Origin: Rhodosalinus sediminis
Lineage (GTDB): Bacteria; Pseudomonadota; Alphaproteobacteria; Rhodobacterales; Rhodobacteraceae
Reading direction: 5' to 3'
DNA length: 64,000 bases
Assembly: GCF_003385555.1 (NCBI RefSeq)
Contig: NZ_QOHR01000004.1
Location: 1-64,000 of the forward strand
Positions 44,605 to 53,283 of the stretch are shown in pieces; position 1 is the first letter of the stretch, and the number at the start of each line of letters is the position of its first letter. The position numbers and the translations under genes were made by a program. The notes under the pieces were generated by a model that ran no database searches, had not been told where the DNA came from, and was given only the letters and a program-made list of their open reading frames with translations.

Positions 44605-45519
44605 ATGAAGCTTGTGACCTACCGCCGGCACCCGGCGGACGCCGGGCGCCTTGGCGCGCTCGTGGACGACACGGTGGTGGACATCGCCCGCCTCGGCGAG
44701 GCGACGGGGGAGCCGCTGCCCGGGACGATGCTCGATTTCATCGACCTCGGGCCGGATGCCGTGCGCGTCGCGTCCGATCTTCTTGACGAGATGCGGGGCG
44801 ACTGGCCGCTCGGCGTGCGCCTGCCGCGGGCGAGCGTCACGCTTCTCGCGCCGATCCCGCGCCCGCGGAAGAACGTCTTCGGCATCGGGCTCAACTACCT
44901 CGAGCACATCGCGGAGGCCGCGCGCGGGCTCGACACGCCGGCCGGGATGCCCGAGGCGCCGGTCGTCTTCTCCAAGCCGCCCACCGCCGTGATCGGCCCG
45001 GACGCGCCGATCCTGCACAATGCCGCCATGACGCAGCAGCTCGACTGGGAGGTGGAGCTCGCCGTGGTGATGGGGACCACGGCGACCCGGATCGACGAGG
45101 CGGCGGCGATGGATCACGTCTTCGGCTACTCGGTGATGCTCGACGTCTCGGCGCGCGACAACCGCCGTGCCGGGCAGTGGATCTTCTCCAAGGGCCAGGA
45201 CAGCTACGCGCCCTTCGGCCCCTGCATCGTCACCGCCGACGAGATCGACGATCCGCACGACCTCGCCCTCTGGCTCACGAAGAACGGCGAGGAGAAGCAG
45301 CGCTCCAACACCGGCTTCATGTATTTCAAGATTCCGCAGCTGATCGCCGACATCTCCTCGGGCATCACGCTCGAGCCGGGCGACGTGATCGCCACCGGCA
45401 CGCCCGAGGGCGTCGGCGCGGGCCGCGAGCCGCAGGAATGGATGTGGCCGGGTGACGTGATTGAATACGGCGTCGAGGGCATCGGCACGATGCGCAACCC
45501 GGTGGTGAAGATCGGCTGA
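44605..45519 (+). CDS. Fumarylacetoacetate hydrolase family protein
   Basis: A 304-residue FAH-fold hydrolase or decarboxylase. It shows NVFGIGLNYLEHIAEA, PVVFSKPPTAVIGP, the metal-binding Glu pair in DWEVELAVVMG, and GDVIATGTPEGVGAG. These are the features of the 2-hydroxyhepta-2,4-diene-1,7-dioate isomerase/acylpyruvase group, which act on ring-cleavage products. The second ATG was chosen because it begins the conserved KLVTYRR strand. It ends before a pair of inverted palindromic elements. Confidence 0.88.
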   Translation: MKLVTYRRHPADAGRLGALVDDTVVDIARLGEATGEPLPGTMLDFIDLGPDAVRVASDLLDEMRGDWPLGVRLPRASVTLLAPIPRPRKNVFGIGLNYLEHIAEAARGLDTPAGMPEAPVVFSKPPTAVIGPDAPILHNAAMTQQLDWEVELAVVMGTTATRIDEAAAMDHVFGYSVMLDVSARDNRRAGQWIFSKGQDSYAPFGPCIVTADEIDDPHDLALWLTKNGEEKQRSNTGFMYFKIPQLIADISSGITLEPGDVIATGTPEGVGAGREPQEWMWPGDVIEYGVEGIGTMRNPVVKIG

Positions 45520-45630
45520 CCGCCACCGCCGCGACAGCGGCCCTCCCGCCGCGTCGGACTGCGCCCCGAGGCCCCGCTGACCCTGCGGAGCGGCCTTGCG
45601 GCCGCACGCTCTCTGGCACTTCGTGCGGTC

Positions 45631-45697
45631 AGGGGGGCGCTGCCCCCCTCGGCCCTTTCGGGCCTCACCCCCGGGAGTATTTGCTCCAAGGTGATGA
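45631..45697 (-). repeat. Palindromic element copy E, after the FAH-family gene
   Basis: Minus-strand reading: TCATCACCTTGGAGCAAATA, CTCCCGGGGGTGAG, stem 1 GGCCC-GAAA-GGGCC, GAG, stem 2 GGGGGGC-AGC-GCCCCCC. It lies head to head with copy F, 23 bases apart, in the 276-base gap between two convergent genes. The rest of that gap holds no gene. Confidence 0.9.
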
Positions 45698-45720
45698 CAG
45701 CCAGAGGACCGCCCGGCCCA

Positions 45721-45784
45721 TCATCTTGGCGCAAATACTCCGGGGGTGAATTGGCCGAAGGCCAAGAGGGGGCAGCGCCCCCTC
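45721..45784 (+). repeat. Palindromic element copy F, after the ScfR-type gene
   Basis: Plus-strand reading: TCATCTTGGCGCAAATACTC, CGGGGGTGAA, stem 1 TTGGCC-GAA-GGCCAA, GAG, stem 2 GGGGGC-AGC-GCCCCC, then TC. With copy E it forms a larger inverted structure; the unit lying at each gene end points its heads at the other. Confidence 0.9.
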
Positions 45785-45795
45785 CCGCCGCCGGT

Positions 45796-47190
45796 TCAGC
45801 CGTCGTAACGCGTGGCGCCGCGCCGGCGGGCGTCCACCGGGCGGGCGAGGATCGCGGCGTGGTGGGCGCGCTGGTCGCAGTTGGCGCGCGGGCAGATGCG
45901 GCAGTTGATGCCCACCGGCGTCATCTGCGCGCCGGCGACCCGGAAGCCCTCGGCGTAGCCGATCTCGCCCGCGTGCTCGATGGCGCAGCCCATCGCCACG
46001 GCGAGGCGGATATCCTGCGTGTGCCGGGCGAAGGTCGGCCGGTCCACGGTGCGCGAGAAGACGAAGAACTGGCTGCGGTCGGGCATTTCGACGAACTGCG
46101 GCACGATCCGTCCGGGCGTGCGGAACGAGGTGTGCACGTCGAGGCGCGGGCAGGCGCCGCCGTGCTCGGCGAGGTGGAAGTTCGTCGCGTTGAAGCGCTT
46201 GGTGACGTTGCCCGCCTTGTCCACCCTCAGGAAGAAGAAGGGCACGCCGTGCGCGCCGTCGCGGCTCAGGGTGGTGGCGCGGTGGCAGGCCTGTTCGAAG
46301 CTCACGCCGAAGCGGGTGGCGATGTGGTCCATGTCGTACTTGGACGCCCGCGCCTCCTCGAGGAAGGTCTCGTAGGGCATCAGCACCGCGGCGGCGAAGT
46401 AGTTGGCCAGTTCCACCCGGCAGCGCGCCGCGCCCTGCGCGTCCGCGATGCCGCAGCGGTCGAGCAGCCGGTCGAGCAGATCGTGATGCTCCACCAGCCC
46501 CGCGACGTGGATCAGCTGGAACACGCGGTTCGGATGATCGAGCGCCTGGCTCAGCAGGATCTCGCCGCGCGCCTCGTCGAAGAAGCGCAGCGCGTCGGGC
46601 AGCTCCTCCACGGGGACGAGGCGGGTGGCGATGCCGAGGCGGTCGCGCAGGCGGCGCTTGGCGTGGCCGTAGATCTCGTCGGGGGGCGGCGGGCGCTCCC
46701 AGAAGGCCGCGGCGGCCTCCTCCAGTTCGGGAAAGTGGTTGCGGTGGCGGCGGAAGACGTCGTGCACCGCCGCCTCCGGCGGCGCGACGAGCCGCGCGCC
46801 GGCGCCGGGCTCGGCCGAGCCGAGCTCCTCGGTCGCGGACTGGAAGGCGCGGTAGAGGGTCAGGAAACTGTCGAGCAGCGCCGGGCTGTGATCGAGCGCG
46901 GCGCGCAGTTCGGAGAGGTCCGGGCGCGCGTCCTCGAAGATCGGGTCCTGCAGCACGGCGCGCAGGTCGGCGAGGCGCGTGGCGCCCTCGTCCTCGGTGA
47001 CCGCGCGCCAGTCCACGCCGTAGGCCTCCATGAGCTTCAGCAGGACCGGCACCGAGACCGAGCGCTCGTTGTTCTCGAGCAGGTTCACGTAGGAGGTCGA
47101 GATGCCGAGCGTGCGCGCCATCTGCGCCTGCGTCTCGCCGCGCTCGCGCCGGAGCCGGCGCAGGTGGGGGCCGATGAAGGTCTTCTGCAT
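45796..47190 (-). CDS. ScfR-family (short-chain acyl-CoA type) transcriptional regulator
   Basis: A 464-residue regulator. The N-terminal helix-turn-helix of XRE type (LRRLRRERGETQAQMARTLGISTSYVNLLENNERSVS) is followed by a peptidase-like middle domain (CRVELANYFAAAVLMPYETFLEEAR). The conserved C-terminal region ends in GINCRICPRANCDQRA. This is the ScfR group, which includes PccR and RamB and senses short-chain acyl-CoAs to control propionyl-CoA or glyoxylate-related pathways. I chose the ATG giving MQKTFIGPHL. It is divergent from sga-mtkAB over a gap with several operator-like motifs, which suggests it regulates those genes. Confidence 0.88.
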   Translation of the reverse strand: MQKTFIGPHLRRLRRERGETQAQMARTLGISTSYVNLLENNERSVSVPVLLKLMEAYGVDWRAVTEDEGATRLADLRAVLQDPIFEDARPDLSELRAALDHSPALLDSFLTLYRAFQSATEELGSAEPGAGARLVAPPEAAVHDVFRRHRNHFPELEEAAAAFWERPPPPDEIYGHAKRRLRDRLGIATRLVPVEELPDALRFFDEARGEILLSQALDHPNRVFQLIHVAGLVEHHDLLDRLLDRCGIADAQGAARCRVELANYFAAAVLMPYETFLEEARASKYDMDHIATRFGVSFEQACHRATTLSRDGAHGVPFFFLRVDKAGNVTKRFNATNFHLAEHGGACPRLDVHTSFRTPGRIVPQFVEMPDRSQFFVFSRTVDRPTFARHTQDIRLAVAMGCAIEHAGEIGYAEGFRVAGAQMTPVGINCRICPRANCDQRAHHAAILARPVDARRRGATRYDG

Positions 47191-47193
47191 GCC

Positions 47194-47290
47194 TTTGCAC
47201 ACGCTTTACGTCTCTTTGATTTACAGTTTCACATCTTCGCGGTGCTGTAAATCTTCGCATTCACAGCAGGACCCGAATTGGTTTTGCACA
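47194..47290. promoter_or_regulatory. Operator cluster between the ScfR-type regulator and sga
   Basis: This divergent gap is clearly more AT-rich than its surroundings. GATTTACAG (47218-47226) and CTGTAAATC (47245-47253) form a perfect 9-base inverted repeat with an 18-base spacer. TTTGCACA occurs twice, at 47194-47201 and 47283-47290, one at each side. ScfR-type PccR of Rhodobacter is known to bind TTTGCAAA repeats, so TTTGCACA is a reasonable variant site. Which motif binds which protein cannot be told. Confidence 0.55.
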
Positions 47291-47349
47291 AATCGCGGGC
47301 GCTGGCAGAGAGGGGTCAAGACAAGGACAAAGCCCCAAGGAGCGAGCCC

Positions 47350-48549
47350 ATGCGCACCGGACAGACCCATCTTTTCGTCCCCGGCCCGACCAACATCCCC
47401 GAGCGGGTGCGGCAGGCGATGAACGTGCCCATGCAGGACATGCGCGCCCCCGACTTTGGCGAGCTGACGCTCGATCTCTTCGACGGGCTGAAGCGCGTGC
47501 TGCGCACCGAGAGGGCCCGCGTCTTCATGTTCCCGGGCTCGGGCACCGGCGCCTGGGAGGCGGCGATCACCAACACGCTCGACCCCGGCGACCGGGTGCT
47601 CATGGCGCGGCACGGGCAATTCTCCACCCTCTGGGCGCAGATGGCCGAGCGTCTCGGCCTCGAGGTCGAGGTGGTCGACGCCCCCTGGGGCGCGGGCGTG
47701 CCGGTCAAGGAATTCGCCCGGCGCCTCGGCGCCGACCGCGAGGGGCGGATCAAGGCGGTCTTCGTCACCCACAACGAGACGGCGACCGGCGTGACCTCGG
47801 ACGTGGCCGCGGTGCGCCGCGCGCTCGACGAGTGCTTCCACGACGCGCTCTTGTTCGTGGACGGCGTCTCCTCCATCGGGTCGATCGACTTCCGGATGGA
47901 CGACTGGGGCGTGGACCTCGCCGTGACCGGCTCGCAGAAGGGGCTGATGCTGCCCGCGGGCCTCGGCATCCTCGGCGTCAGCGAGAAGGCGATGGCGGCC
48001 TCGGAGACCGCCACCATGCGCCGCGCCTACTTCGAGTTCGCCGACATGGTGAAGATGAACGCCGGCGGCTATTTCCCCTACACCCCGCCGACGCAGCTCT
48101 TCCACGGGCTGCGCGCGTCGCTCGACCTGATCTTCGAGGAGGGGCTCGACGCCGTGATCGCGCGGCACCGGCGCCTCGCCGAGGGGGTGCGGCGCGGCGT
48201 GCAGGCGATGGGCCTCGAGCTCGTGGCCGAGCATCCCTCGCTCTACTCCAACACGGTGAGCGCGATCCGCGTGCCGCCCGAGATCGACGCGCGGGAGGTG
48301 ATCGGCGCGGCCTACAGCCGCTACAACACCTCCTTCGGCTCGGGCCTCGCCCGGCTCGATGGCCGCGTGTTCCGCATCGGTCACCTCGGCGACCTGAACG
48401 AGGGGATGTGCCTGACCGCGCTCTCGGTGGCCGAGATGGCGCTCGCCGAGGCGGGGATGCAGGTCGATTTCGGCCGCGGCCCGGCGGCCGCGATGTCCTG
48501 GTTCACCGGCGCCGCCGAGGCCCCCGAGCTGCGCGTCGCGGCCGAGTAG
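47350..48549 (+). CDS. sga: Serine-glyoxylate-type aminotransferase (class V)
   Basis: A 399-residue PLP enzyme that aminates glyoxylate to glycine with serine, alanine or aspartate as donor. It has [18 protein letters not shown] at the N-terminus, [12 protein letters not shown], and the PLP lysine Lys197 in [13 protein letters not shown]. Family members include serine-glyoxylate aminotransferase and aspartate-glyoxylate aminotransferase (BhcA), which sequence alone separates poorly. The downstream mtkAB genes, as in methylotroph serine-cycle clusters, favour Sga. AAGGAG lies upstream of the ATG. Confidence 0.83.
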   Translation: MRTGQTHLFVPGPTNIPERVRQAMNVPMQDMRAPDFGELTLDLFDGLKRVLRTERARVFMFPGSGTGAWEAAITNTLDPGDRVLMARHGQFSTLWAQMAERLGLEVEVVDAPWGAGVPVKEFARRLGADREGRIKAVFVTHNETATGVTSDVAAVRRALDECFHDALLFVDGVSSIGSIDFRMDDWGVDLAVTGSQKGLMLPAGLGILGVSEKAMAASETATMRRAYFEFADMVKMNAGGYFPYTPPTQLFHGLRASLDLIFEEGLDAVIARHRRLAEGVRRGVQAMGLELVAEHPSLYSNTVSAIRVPPEIDAREVIGAAYSRYNTSFGSGLARLDGRVFRIGHLGDLNEGMCLTALSVAEMALAEAGMQVDFGRGPAAAMSWFTGAAEAPELRVAAE

Positions 48550-48635
48550 CGCCGCCCCTGATCGACGCCCCGGCGACGGCGCGGCCCCGGCCGCGCCGCC
48601 AGCTCCCCTATTGCCCATTCGACGGGAGAGGCCCC

Positions 48636-49808
48636 ATGGACATTCACGAGTATCAGGCGAAGGAAATCCTGCGCGACGCCGGCGTTCCGGTGCCCCGCGG
48701 CGGGCGCGCCACCACCCCGGAACAGGCCGGGCACACGGCGGCGGCGCTCGGCGGCGCGGCCTGGGTCGTCAAGGCGCAGGTCCACTCCGGCGGGCGCGGC
48801 GAGGCCGGCGGCGTGACGCTCTGCCGCTCCGAGGCCGAGGTGCGCGAGGCCGCCGCCGGCCTCATCGGCACGCGCCTCGTCACCTGTCAGACCGGCGCGG
48901 CCGGCAAGCCGGTGGACAGCGTCTGGGTCGAGGCGGCGACGGAGATCGCGCGGGAGCTCTACATCGGCCTCGTCCTCGACCGCACCGAGGAGCGGGCGAT
49001 GCTCGTCGCCTCCGCCGAGGGCGGCATGGAGATCGAGGAGCTCGCCGCGCGCGCCCCGGAGGCGCTGCACCGGCGGGCGATCGACCCGGCCACCGGCCTG
49101 CGCGACTTCGAGGCGCGCGAGCTCGCCTTCGCGCTGGGCCTGACCGGCGCGCAGGTGGCGCAGATGGTGGCGATCCTCGGCGCCTGTTACCGCGCCTGGC
49201 GCGAGAGCGACGCCACGATGCTCGAGATCAACCCGCTGGTCGTGACCGGCGCGGGCGATCTGGTCGCGCTCGACGCCAAGATGAGCGTCGACGGCAACGC
49301 GCTCTTTCGTCGGCCGCGCATCGCGGAGCTGCGCGACGCCGCGCAGGAGGACCCGCGCGAGCGCGCGGCGGCCGATCACGGGCTCGCCTACGTCGGGCTC
49401 GACGGGGACATCGGCTGCATCATCAACGGCGCCGGTCTCGCCATGGCGACGATGGACATGATCCAGCTCGCGGGCGGCGCGCCGGCCAACTTCCTCGACA
49501 TCGGCGGCGGCGCGAGCCCGGAGCGCGTCGCGCAGGCCTTCCGCACGGTGCTCGCCGATCCGAACGTGGGCGTCGTGCTCGTCAACATCTTCGCGGGCAT
49601 CAACCGCTGCGACTGGGTCGCCGAGGGGGTGGTGCAGGCCTGCCGCGAGCTGGGGCTGACGCAGCCGGTGGTGGTGCGGCTCTCCGGCACGAACGTCGAG
49701 GAGGGGCGGCGCATCCTGCGCGCCTCGGGCCTGCCGCTCGTCACCGCCGATACCCTCGCCGAGGCGGCCGAGGCCGCCGTCGCCGCCCGCGCGCAACGCG
49801 CCGCCTGA
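48636..49808 (+). CDS. mtkA: Malate-CoA ligase (malate thiokinase) beta subunit
   Basis: An ATP-grasp subunit of 390 residues, related to succinyl-CoA synthetase SucC. It has [22 protein letters not shown], the ATP-binding [15 protein letters not shown] and the C-terminal segment [16 protein letters not shown]. MtkAB makes malyl-CoA from malate, CoA and ATP; malyl-CoA lyase then gives acetyl-CoA plus glyoxylate. The assignment to malate rather than succinate rests on linkage to sga and on the pair lying apart from TCA-cycle genes. It could instead be a second succinyl-CoA synthetase. Confidence 0.78.
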   Translation: MDIHEYQAKEILRDAGVPVPRGGRATTPEQAGHTAAALGGAAWVVKAQVHSGGRGEAGGVTLCRSEAEVREAAAGLIGTRLVTCQTGAAGKPVDSVWVEAATEIARELYIGLVLDRTEERAMLVASAEGGMEIEELAARAPEALHRRAIDPATGLRDFEARELAFALGLTGAQVAQMVAILGACYRAWRESDATMLEINPLVVTGAGDLVALDAKMSVDGNALFRRPRIAELRDAAQEDPRERAAADHGLAYVGLDGDIGCIINGAGLAMATMDMIQLAGGAPANFLDIGGGASPERVAQAFRTVLADPNVGVVLVNIFAGINRCDWVAEGVVQACRELGLTQPVVVRLSGTNVEEGRRILRASGLPLVTADTLAEAAEAAVAARAQRAA

Positions 49809-49820
49809 AGGAGACCCGAC

Positions 49821-50717
49821 ATGGCGATTCTGATCGACGAGACCACGAAAGTCCTCGTGCAGGGGATGTCCGGCCGCATCGGCCGTTTCCACGCCGAGGA
49901 GATGATCGAACACGGCACCGACGTCGTCGCGGGCGTGACCCCCGGCAAGGGGGGCGAGACGGTGCTGGGCCGCCCCGTCTTCGACACGGTGCGCGCGGCG
50001 GTGACGGCCACGGGCGCCGAGGCGAGCCTGATCTTCGTGCCGCCGGCCGCCGCCGCCGACGCGATCATGGAGGCGGCGGACGCCGGCATCCGCACCGCCG
50101 TCTGCGTCACCGACGGGCTGCCCGCGCAGGACATGATGGAGGTCAAGCGGTTCCTGCTGCGCTATCCGGAGGAGCGGCGCATGCGGCTGATCGGCCCCAA
50201 CTGCGCCGGCGTGATCTCTCCGGGCAAGGGCTTCCTCGGCATCATGCCGCCGCACATCTACCTGTCTGGCCGGGTGGGGATCGTCGGCCGCTCCGGCACG
50301 CTCGGCTACGAGGCGGCGAGCCAGATGGCGGCGCTCGGCCTCGGCGTCTCGACCTCCGTGGGCATCGGCGGCGACCCGATCAACGGCTCGAGCTTCCGCG
50401 ACGTCCTCGCGCTCTTCGAGGCCGATCCGGAGACCGACGCGGTGCTGATGATCGGCGAGATCGGCGGCCCGCAGGAGGCCGACGCGGCGGAGTGGGCGCG
50501 CGCGCACATGACCAAGCCGGTGGCCGCCTACATCGCCGGGCTCTCCGCGCCCAAGGGGCGCCAGATGGGCCACGCGGGCGCGATCGTCTCGGCCTTCGGC
50601 GAGAGCGCGCAGGAGAAGGTCGAGATCCTGACCCGGGCCGGCATCACCGTCGCCCCGCACCCCTCCGCCATGGGCGAGACGGTCGCGCGGATGCTGGACG
50701 CGCGCGCCGCGGCGTGA
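49821..50717 (+). CDS. mtkB: Malate-CoA ligase (malate thiokinase) alpha subunit
   Basis: The 298-residue SucD-like subunit binds CoA and carries the phosphorylated His. The Rossmann part has [17 protein letters not shown]; the phospho-His is His251 in [23 protein letters not shown] and [13 protein letters not shown] are family motifs. Twelve bases and a good ribosome site (GAAGGAGA) separate it from mtkA. A hairpin terminator follows. Confidence 0.8.
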   Translation: MAILIDETTKVLVQGMSGRIGRFHAEEMIEHGTDVVAGVTPGKGGETVLGRPVFDTVRAAVTATGAEASLIFVPPAAAADAIMEAADAGIRTAVCVTDGLPAQDMMEVKRFLLRYPEERRMRLIGPNCAGVISPGKGFLGIMPPHIYLSGRVGIVGRSGTLGYEAASQMAALGLGVSTSVGIGGDPINGSSFRDVLALFEADPETDAVLMIGEIGGPQEADAAEWARAHMTKPVAAYIAGLSAPKGRQMGHAGAIVSAFGESAQEKVEILTRAGITVAPHPSAMGETVARMLDARAAA

Positions 50718-50739
50718 CGCGCCCGCGACGCATCATGTC

Positions 50740-50774
50740 GCCTTCGGGCCTGTCTTTGACGGCGGCAGGCCCGA
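50740..50774 (+). terminator. Hairpin after mtkB
   Basis: A perfect 11-bp stem CTTCGGGCCTG / CAGGCCCGAAG with a 13-base loop follows the mtkB stop by 22 bases. No T-run follows, so it may be Rho-assisted. Confidence 0.55.
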
Positions 50775-50787
50775 AGCGCGGGGGCGC

Positions 50788-50822
50788 GGGCCTCTAGTCT
50801 GCCTCCCACGCCGCCTCTAGTC
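50788..50822. promoter_or_regulatory. Direct repeat upstream of the dimethylglycine dehydrogenase-like gene
   Basis: GCCTCTAGTCTG occurs twice, starting at 50788 and 50811, that is 23 bases apart or about two helical turns. It lies 26-60 bases before the start of the next gene, a fitting place for a dimeric activator or repressor. CTAG is otherwise rare in this GC-rich window. Confidence 0.45.
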
Positions 50823-50847
50823 TGGGCGGCGCAGGGAAGGAGAGACC

Positions 50848-53283
50848 ATGCGCACCCATGCCCAAGCCGTCGTGATCGGGGGCGGCGTCGTCGGCTGCTC
50901 GATCCTCTACCATCTGGCGAAACTCGGCTGGACGGAGGTGGTGCTGCTGGAGCGCGACGAGCTCACCAGCGGCTCGACCTGGCACGCGGCGGCCAATATC
51001 CACGGGCTGCACGACGCGACCAACATCTCGCGCCTGCAGCACTACACCATGCAGCTCTACAAGGAGCTCGAGGCCGAGACCGGCCAGAGCTGCGGGGTGT
51101 TCCAGCCGGGGAGCCTCTACCTCGCGCAGACCGAGGCGCGCGACCACCAGCTGCGCCTGCAGGAGGCGAAGGCCCGCCGCTACGGCATGAACTTCCACGA
51201 GATCACCCGCGACGAGGCCGAGCGGCTGCACCCGCTCGCCGATTTCGACGGCGTGCGCCGCATCATGTACGAGCCCGACGGTGGAAACGTGGACCCCTCG
51301 GGCGTGACCAACGCCTACGCCCTCGGCGCGCGGCAGCGCGGCGCGGAGATCCACCGCTTCACGCCCGTGACGGGGACGGAGCAGCAGCCCGACGGCACAT
51401 GGATCGTGCGCACCGCGAAGGGCGAGATCCGCACGCCGTGGGTCGTGAACGCCGCCGGTCTCTGGGCGCGCGAGGTGGCGGCGATGGCGGGCGTCGATCT
51501 GCCGCTCCTGCCCACCGAGCACCAGTATTTCGTCACCGAGACGATCCCGCAGATCGCCGGCATGGAGCGGCGCCTGCCCTCGCTTGCCGACCGCGACGGC
51601 GAGTATTACCTGCGCCAAGAGGGCAAGGGCCTGCTCGTGGGCGCCTACGAGCGCGACATGCGCTTCTGGGCCGAGGACGGCACGCCGCAGGACTTCGGGC
51701 ACGAGCTATTCGCCGACGATCTGGAGCGCATCGAGGAGAACATGATGCGCGCAATCGACCGGGTGCCGACGCTGGAGAGCGCGGGTATCAAGCGGGTCAT
51801 CAACGGGCCGATGATCTGGTCGCCGGACGCCTCGGCGCTCTTCGGGCCGGTGCCGGAGAGGCGCGGCTACTTCGCCTGCTGCGGCATCATCCCCGGGTTC
51901 TCGCAGAACGGCGGGCTGGGCCGCCTCGCCGCCGAGTGGATGGTGGAGGGCGAACCCTCGCTCGACCTCTTCGGCTGGGATCTCGCGCGCTTCGGTCCCT
52001 GGGCGACGAAGGACTTCACGAAGGCGCGGGTGCGCGATCAGTACGCCCACCGCTTCGCCATCCATTTCCCCGGCGAGGAGCGGGAGGCGGGCCGCCCCGT
52101 CCGCACGCGCCCGGCCTACGAGATGCAGCGCGAGATGGGCGCGAAGTTCGGCCTCAACTACGGCTGGGAGCATCCGCTCTACTTCGACGCGGACACCCCC
52201 GACAGCGCCGGTTTCACCCGCCAGCCGTGGTGGGAGAGCGTGGGCCGCGAGGCGCGCATGGTGCGCGAGCGCGCCGGCATCCTCGACATCTCCAACTTCG
52301 CCAAGACCCGCGTCGCCGGGCCGGGGGCCGAGGACTGGCTGAACGCGCTTCTGGCCAACCGCATGCCGCGGGAGGTCGGGCGCTCCTGCCTCGCGCCGCT
52401 GATCGGCAAGCGCGGGGGCGTGGCGGGCGATTTCACCGTCACGAGGCTCGGGCAGGAGGAGTTCTGGGTCATCGGCGCCGGGGCCGCCGAACGCTTCCAC
52501 CAGCGGTTTTTCGCAGAGGTGCCGCGGCCCGCGGGCACCACGGTCGAGAGCCTGACCGAGGCGGTCTGCGGCTTCAACGTGGCCGGTCCCCGGGCGCGCG
52601 ACCTGCTCGCGCCGCTCACCGACGCCGATCTCTCGAACGCCGCGTTTCCCTTCTTCCGCTCGCGGCGGATCACCGTGGCGGGCATCGACTGCGTGGCGAT
52701 CCGGGTCTCCTTCACCGGCGAGCTCGGCTGGGAGCTCCATTGCGCGGCCGGGGACCAGGTGGCGCTCTACACCGCGCTCCTGGAGGCCGGGCGCGCGGTC
52801 GGCGCCGGCCCCGCGGGCAGCCGGGCGCTGATGTCGCTCCGGCTGGAGAAGGGCTACGGCTCCTGGGGGCGGGACTACTCGCCCGAATACCGGCCGCAGG
52901 AGTCGGGGCTCGACGGACTGATCCGCCGCGACAAGGACTTCCTGAACAAGCCGGCGTGGGAGGCCGTGGCCGACGCGCCCCCGCGCGAGGTGCTGCGCCT
53001 GCTGGAAATCGACGCGACCGAGGCCGACGCCAGCGGCGGCGAGCCCGTCTTCCTGCCCGACGGCACGCCCGCGGGGCAGGTGAGCTCGGGCGGTTACGGC
53101 TACCACGTGGACAGCTCGCTCGCTCTGGCGTATCTCGCGCCCGAACTGGCCGGGCCGGGGGACGTGGTGCATATCGCGATCCTCGGCCGCCCGCACGCCG
53201 CCCGCGTCCTCGCGGAGCCGCCCTTCGACCCGAAGGGCCTGCGGCTGAGGGACAGGGCCGCGGAAATGGAGCCCGCGCAGTGA
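50848..53283 (+). CDS. FAD-dependent dimethylglycine/sarcosine dehydrogenase-like protein (GcvT family)
   Basis: An 811-residue two-domain flavoprotein. The N-terminal oxidoreductase has the FAD motif AVVIGGGVVGCSILYHLAKLG and the covalent-flavin-type segment TSGSTWHAAANIHG, where the conserved His follows TW. The C-terminal half is a GcvT folate-binding domain (ADFTVTRLG-like region GDFTVTRLGQEEFWVIG, then RVSFTGELGWELH and ALMSLRLEKGYGSWGRDY). Such enzymes demethylate dimethylglycine or sarcosine and pass the one-carbon unit to tetrahydrofolate. GGAGAG precedes the ATG. The next gene overlaps its stop. Confidence 0.86.
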   Translation: MRTHAQAVVIGGGVVGCSILYHLAKLGWTEVVLLERDELTSGSTWHAAANIHGLHDATNISRLQHYTMQLYKELEAETGQSCGVFQPGSLYLAQTEARDHQLRLQEAKARRYGMNFHEITRDEAERLHPLADFDGVRRIMYEPDGGNVDPSGVTNAYALGARQRGAEIHRFTPVTGTEQQPDGTWIVRTAKGEIRTPWVVNAAGLWAREVAAMAGVDLPLLPTEHQYFVTETIPQIAGMERRLPSLADRDGEYYLRQEGKGLLVGAYERDMRFWAEDGTPQDFGHELFADDLERIEENMMRAIDRVPTLESAGIKRVINGPMIWSPDASALFGPVPERRGYFACCGIIPGFSQNGGLGRLAAEWMVEGEPSLDLFGWDLARFGPWATKDFTKARVRDQYAHRFAIHFPGEEREAGRPVRTRPAYEMQREMGAKFGLNYGWEHPLYFDADTPDSAGFTRQPWWESVGREARMVRERAGILDISNFAKTRVAGPGAEDWLNALLANRMPREVGRSCLAPLIGKRGGVAGDFTVTRLGQEEFWVIGAGAAERFHQRFFAEVPRPAGTTVESLTEAVCGFNVAGPRARDLLAPLTDADLSNAAFPFFRSRRITVAGIDCVAIRVSFTGELGWELHCAAGDQVALYTALLEAGRAVGAGPAGSRALMSLRLEKGYGSWGRDYSPEYRPQESGLDGLIRRDKDFLNKPAWEAVADAPPREVLRLLEIDATEADASGGEPVFLPDGTPAGQVSSGGYGYHVDSSLALAYLAPELAGPGDVVHIAILGRPHAARVLAEPPFDPKGLRLRDRAAEMEPAQ

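Noticed and set aside
47350-48549. Reading this gene as bhcA of a beta-hydroxyaspartate cycle cluster
   Set aside because: The other cycle genes (bhcB, bhcC, bhcD) and the IclR-type bhcR are absent, and malate thiokinase genes follow instead.
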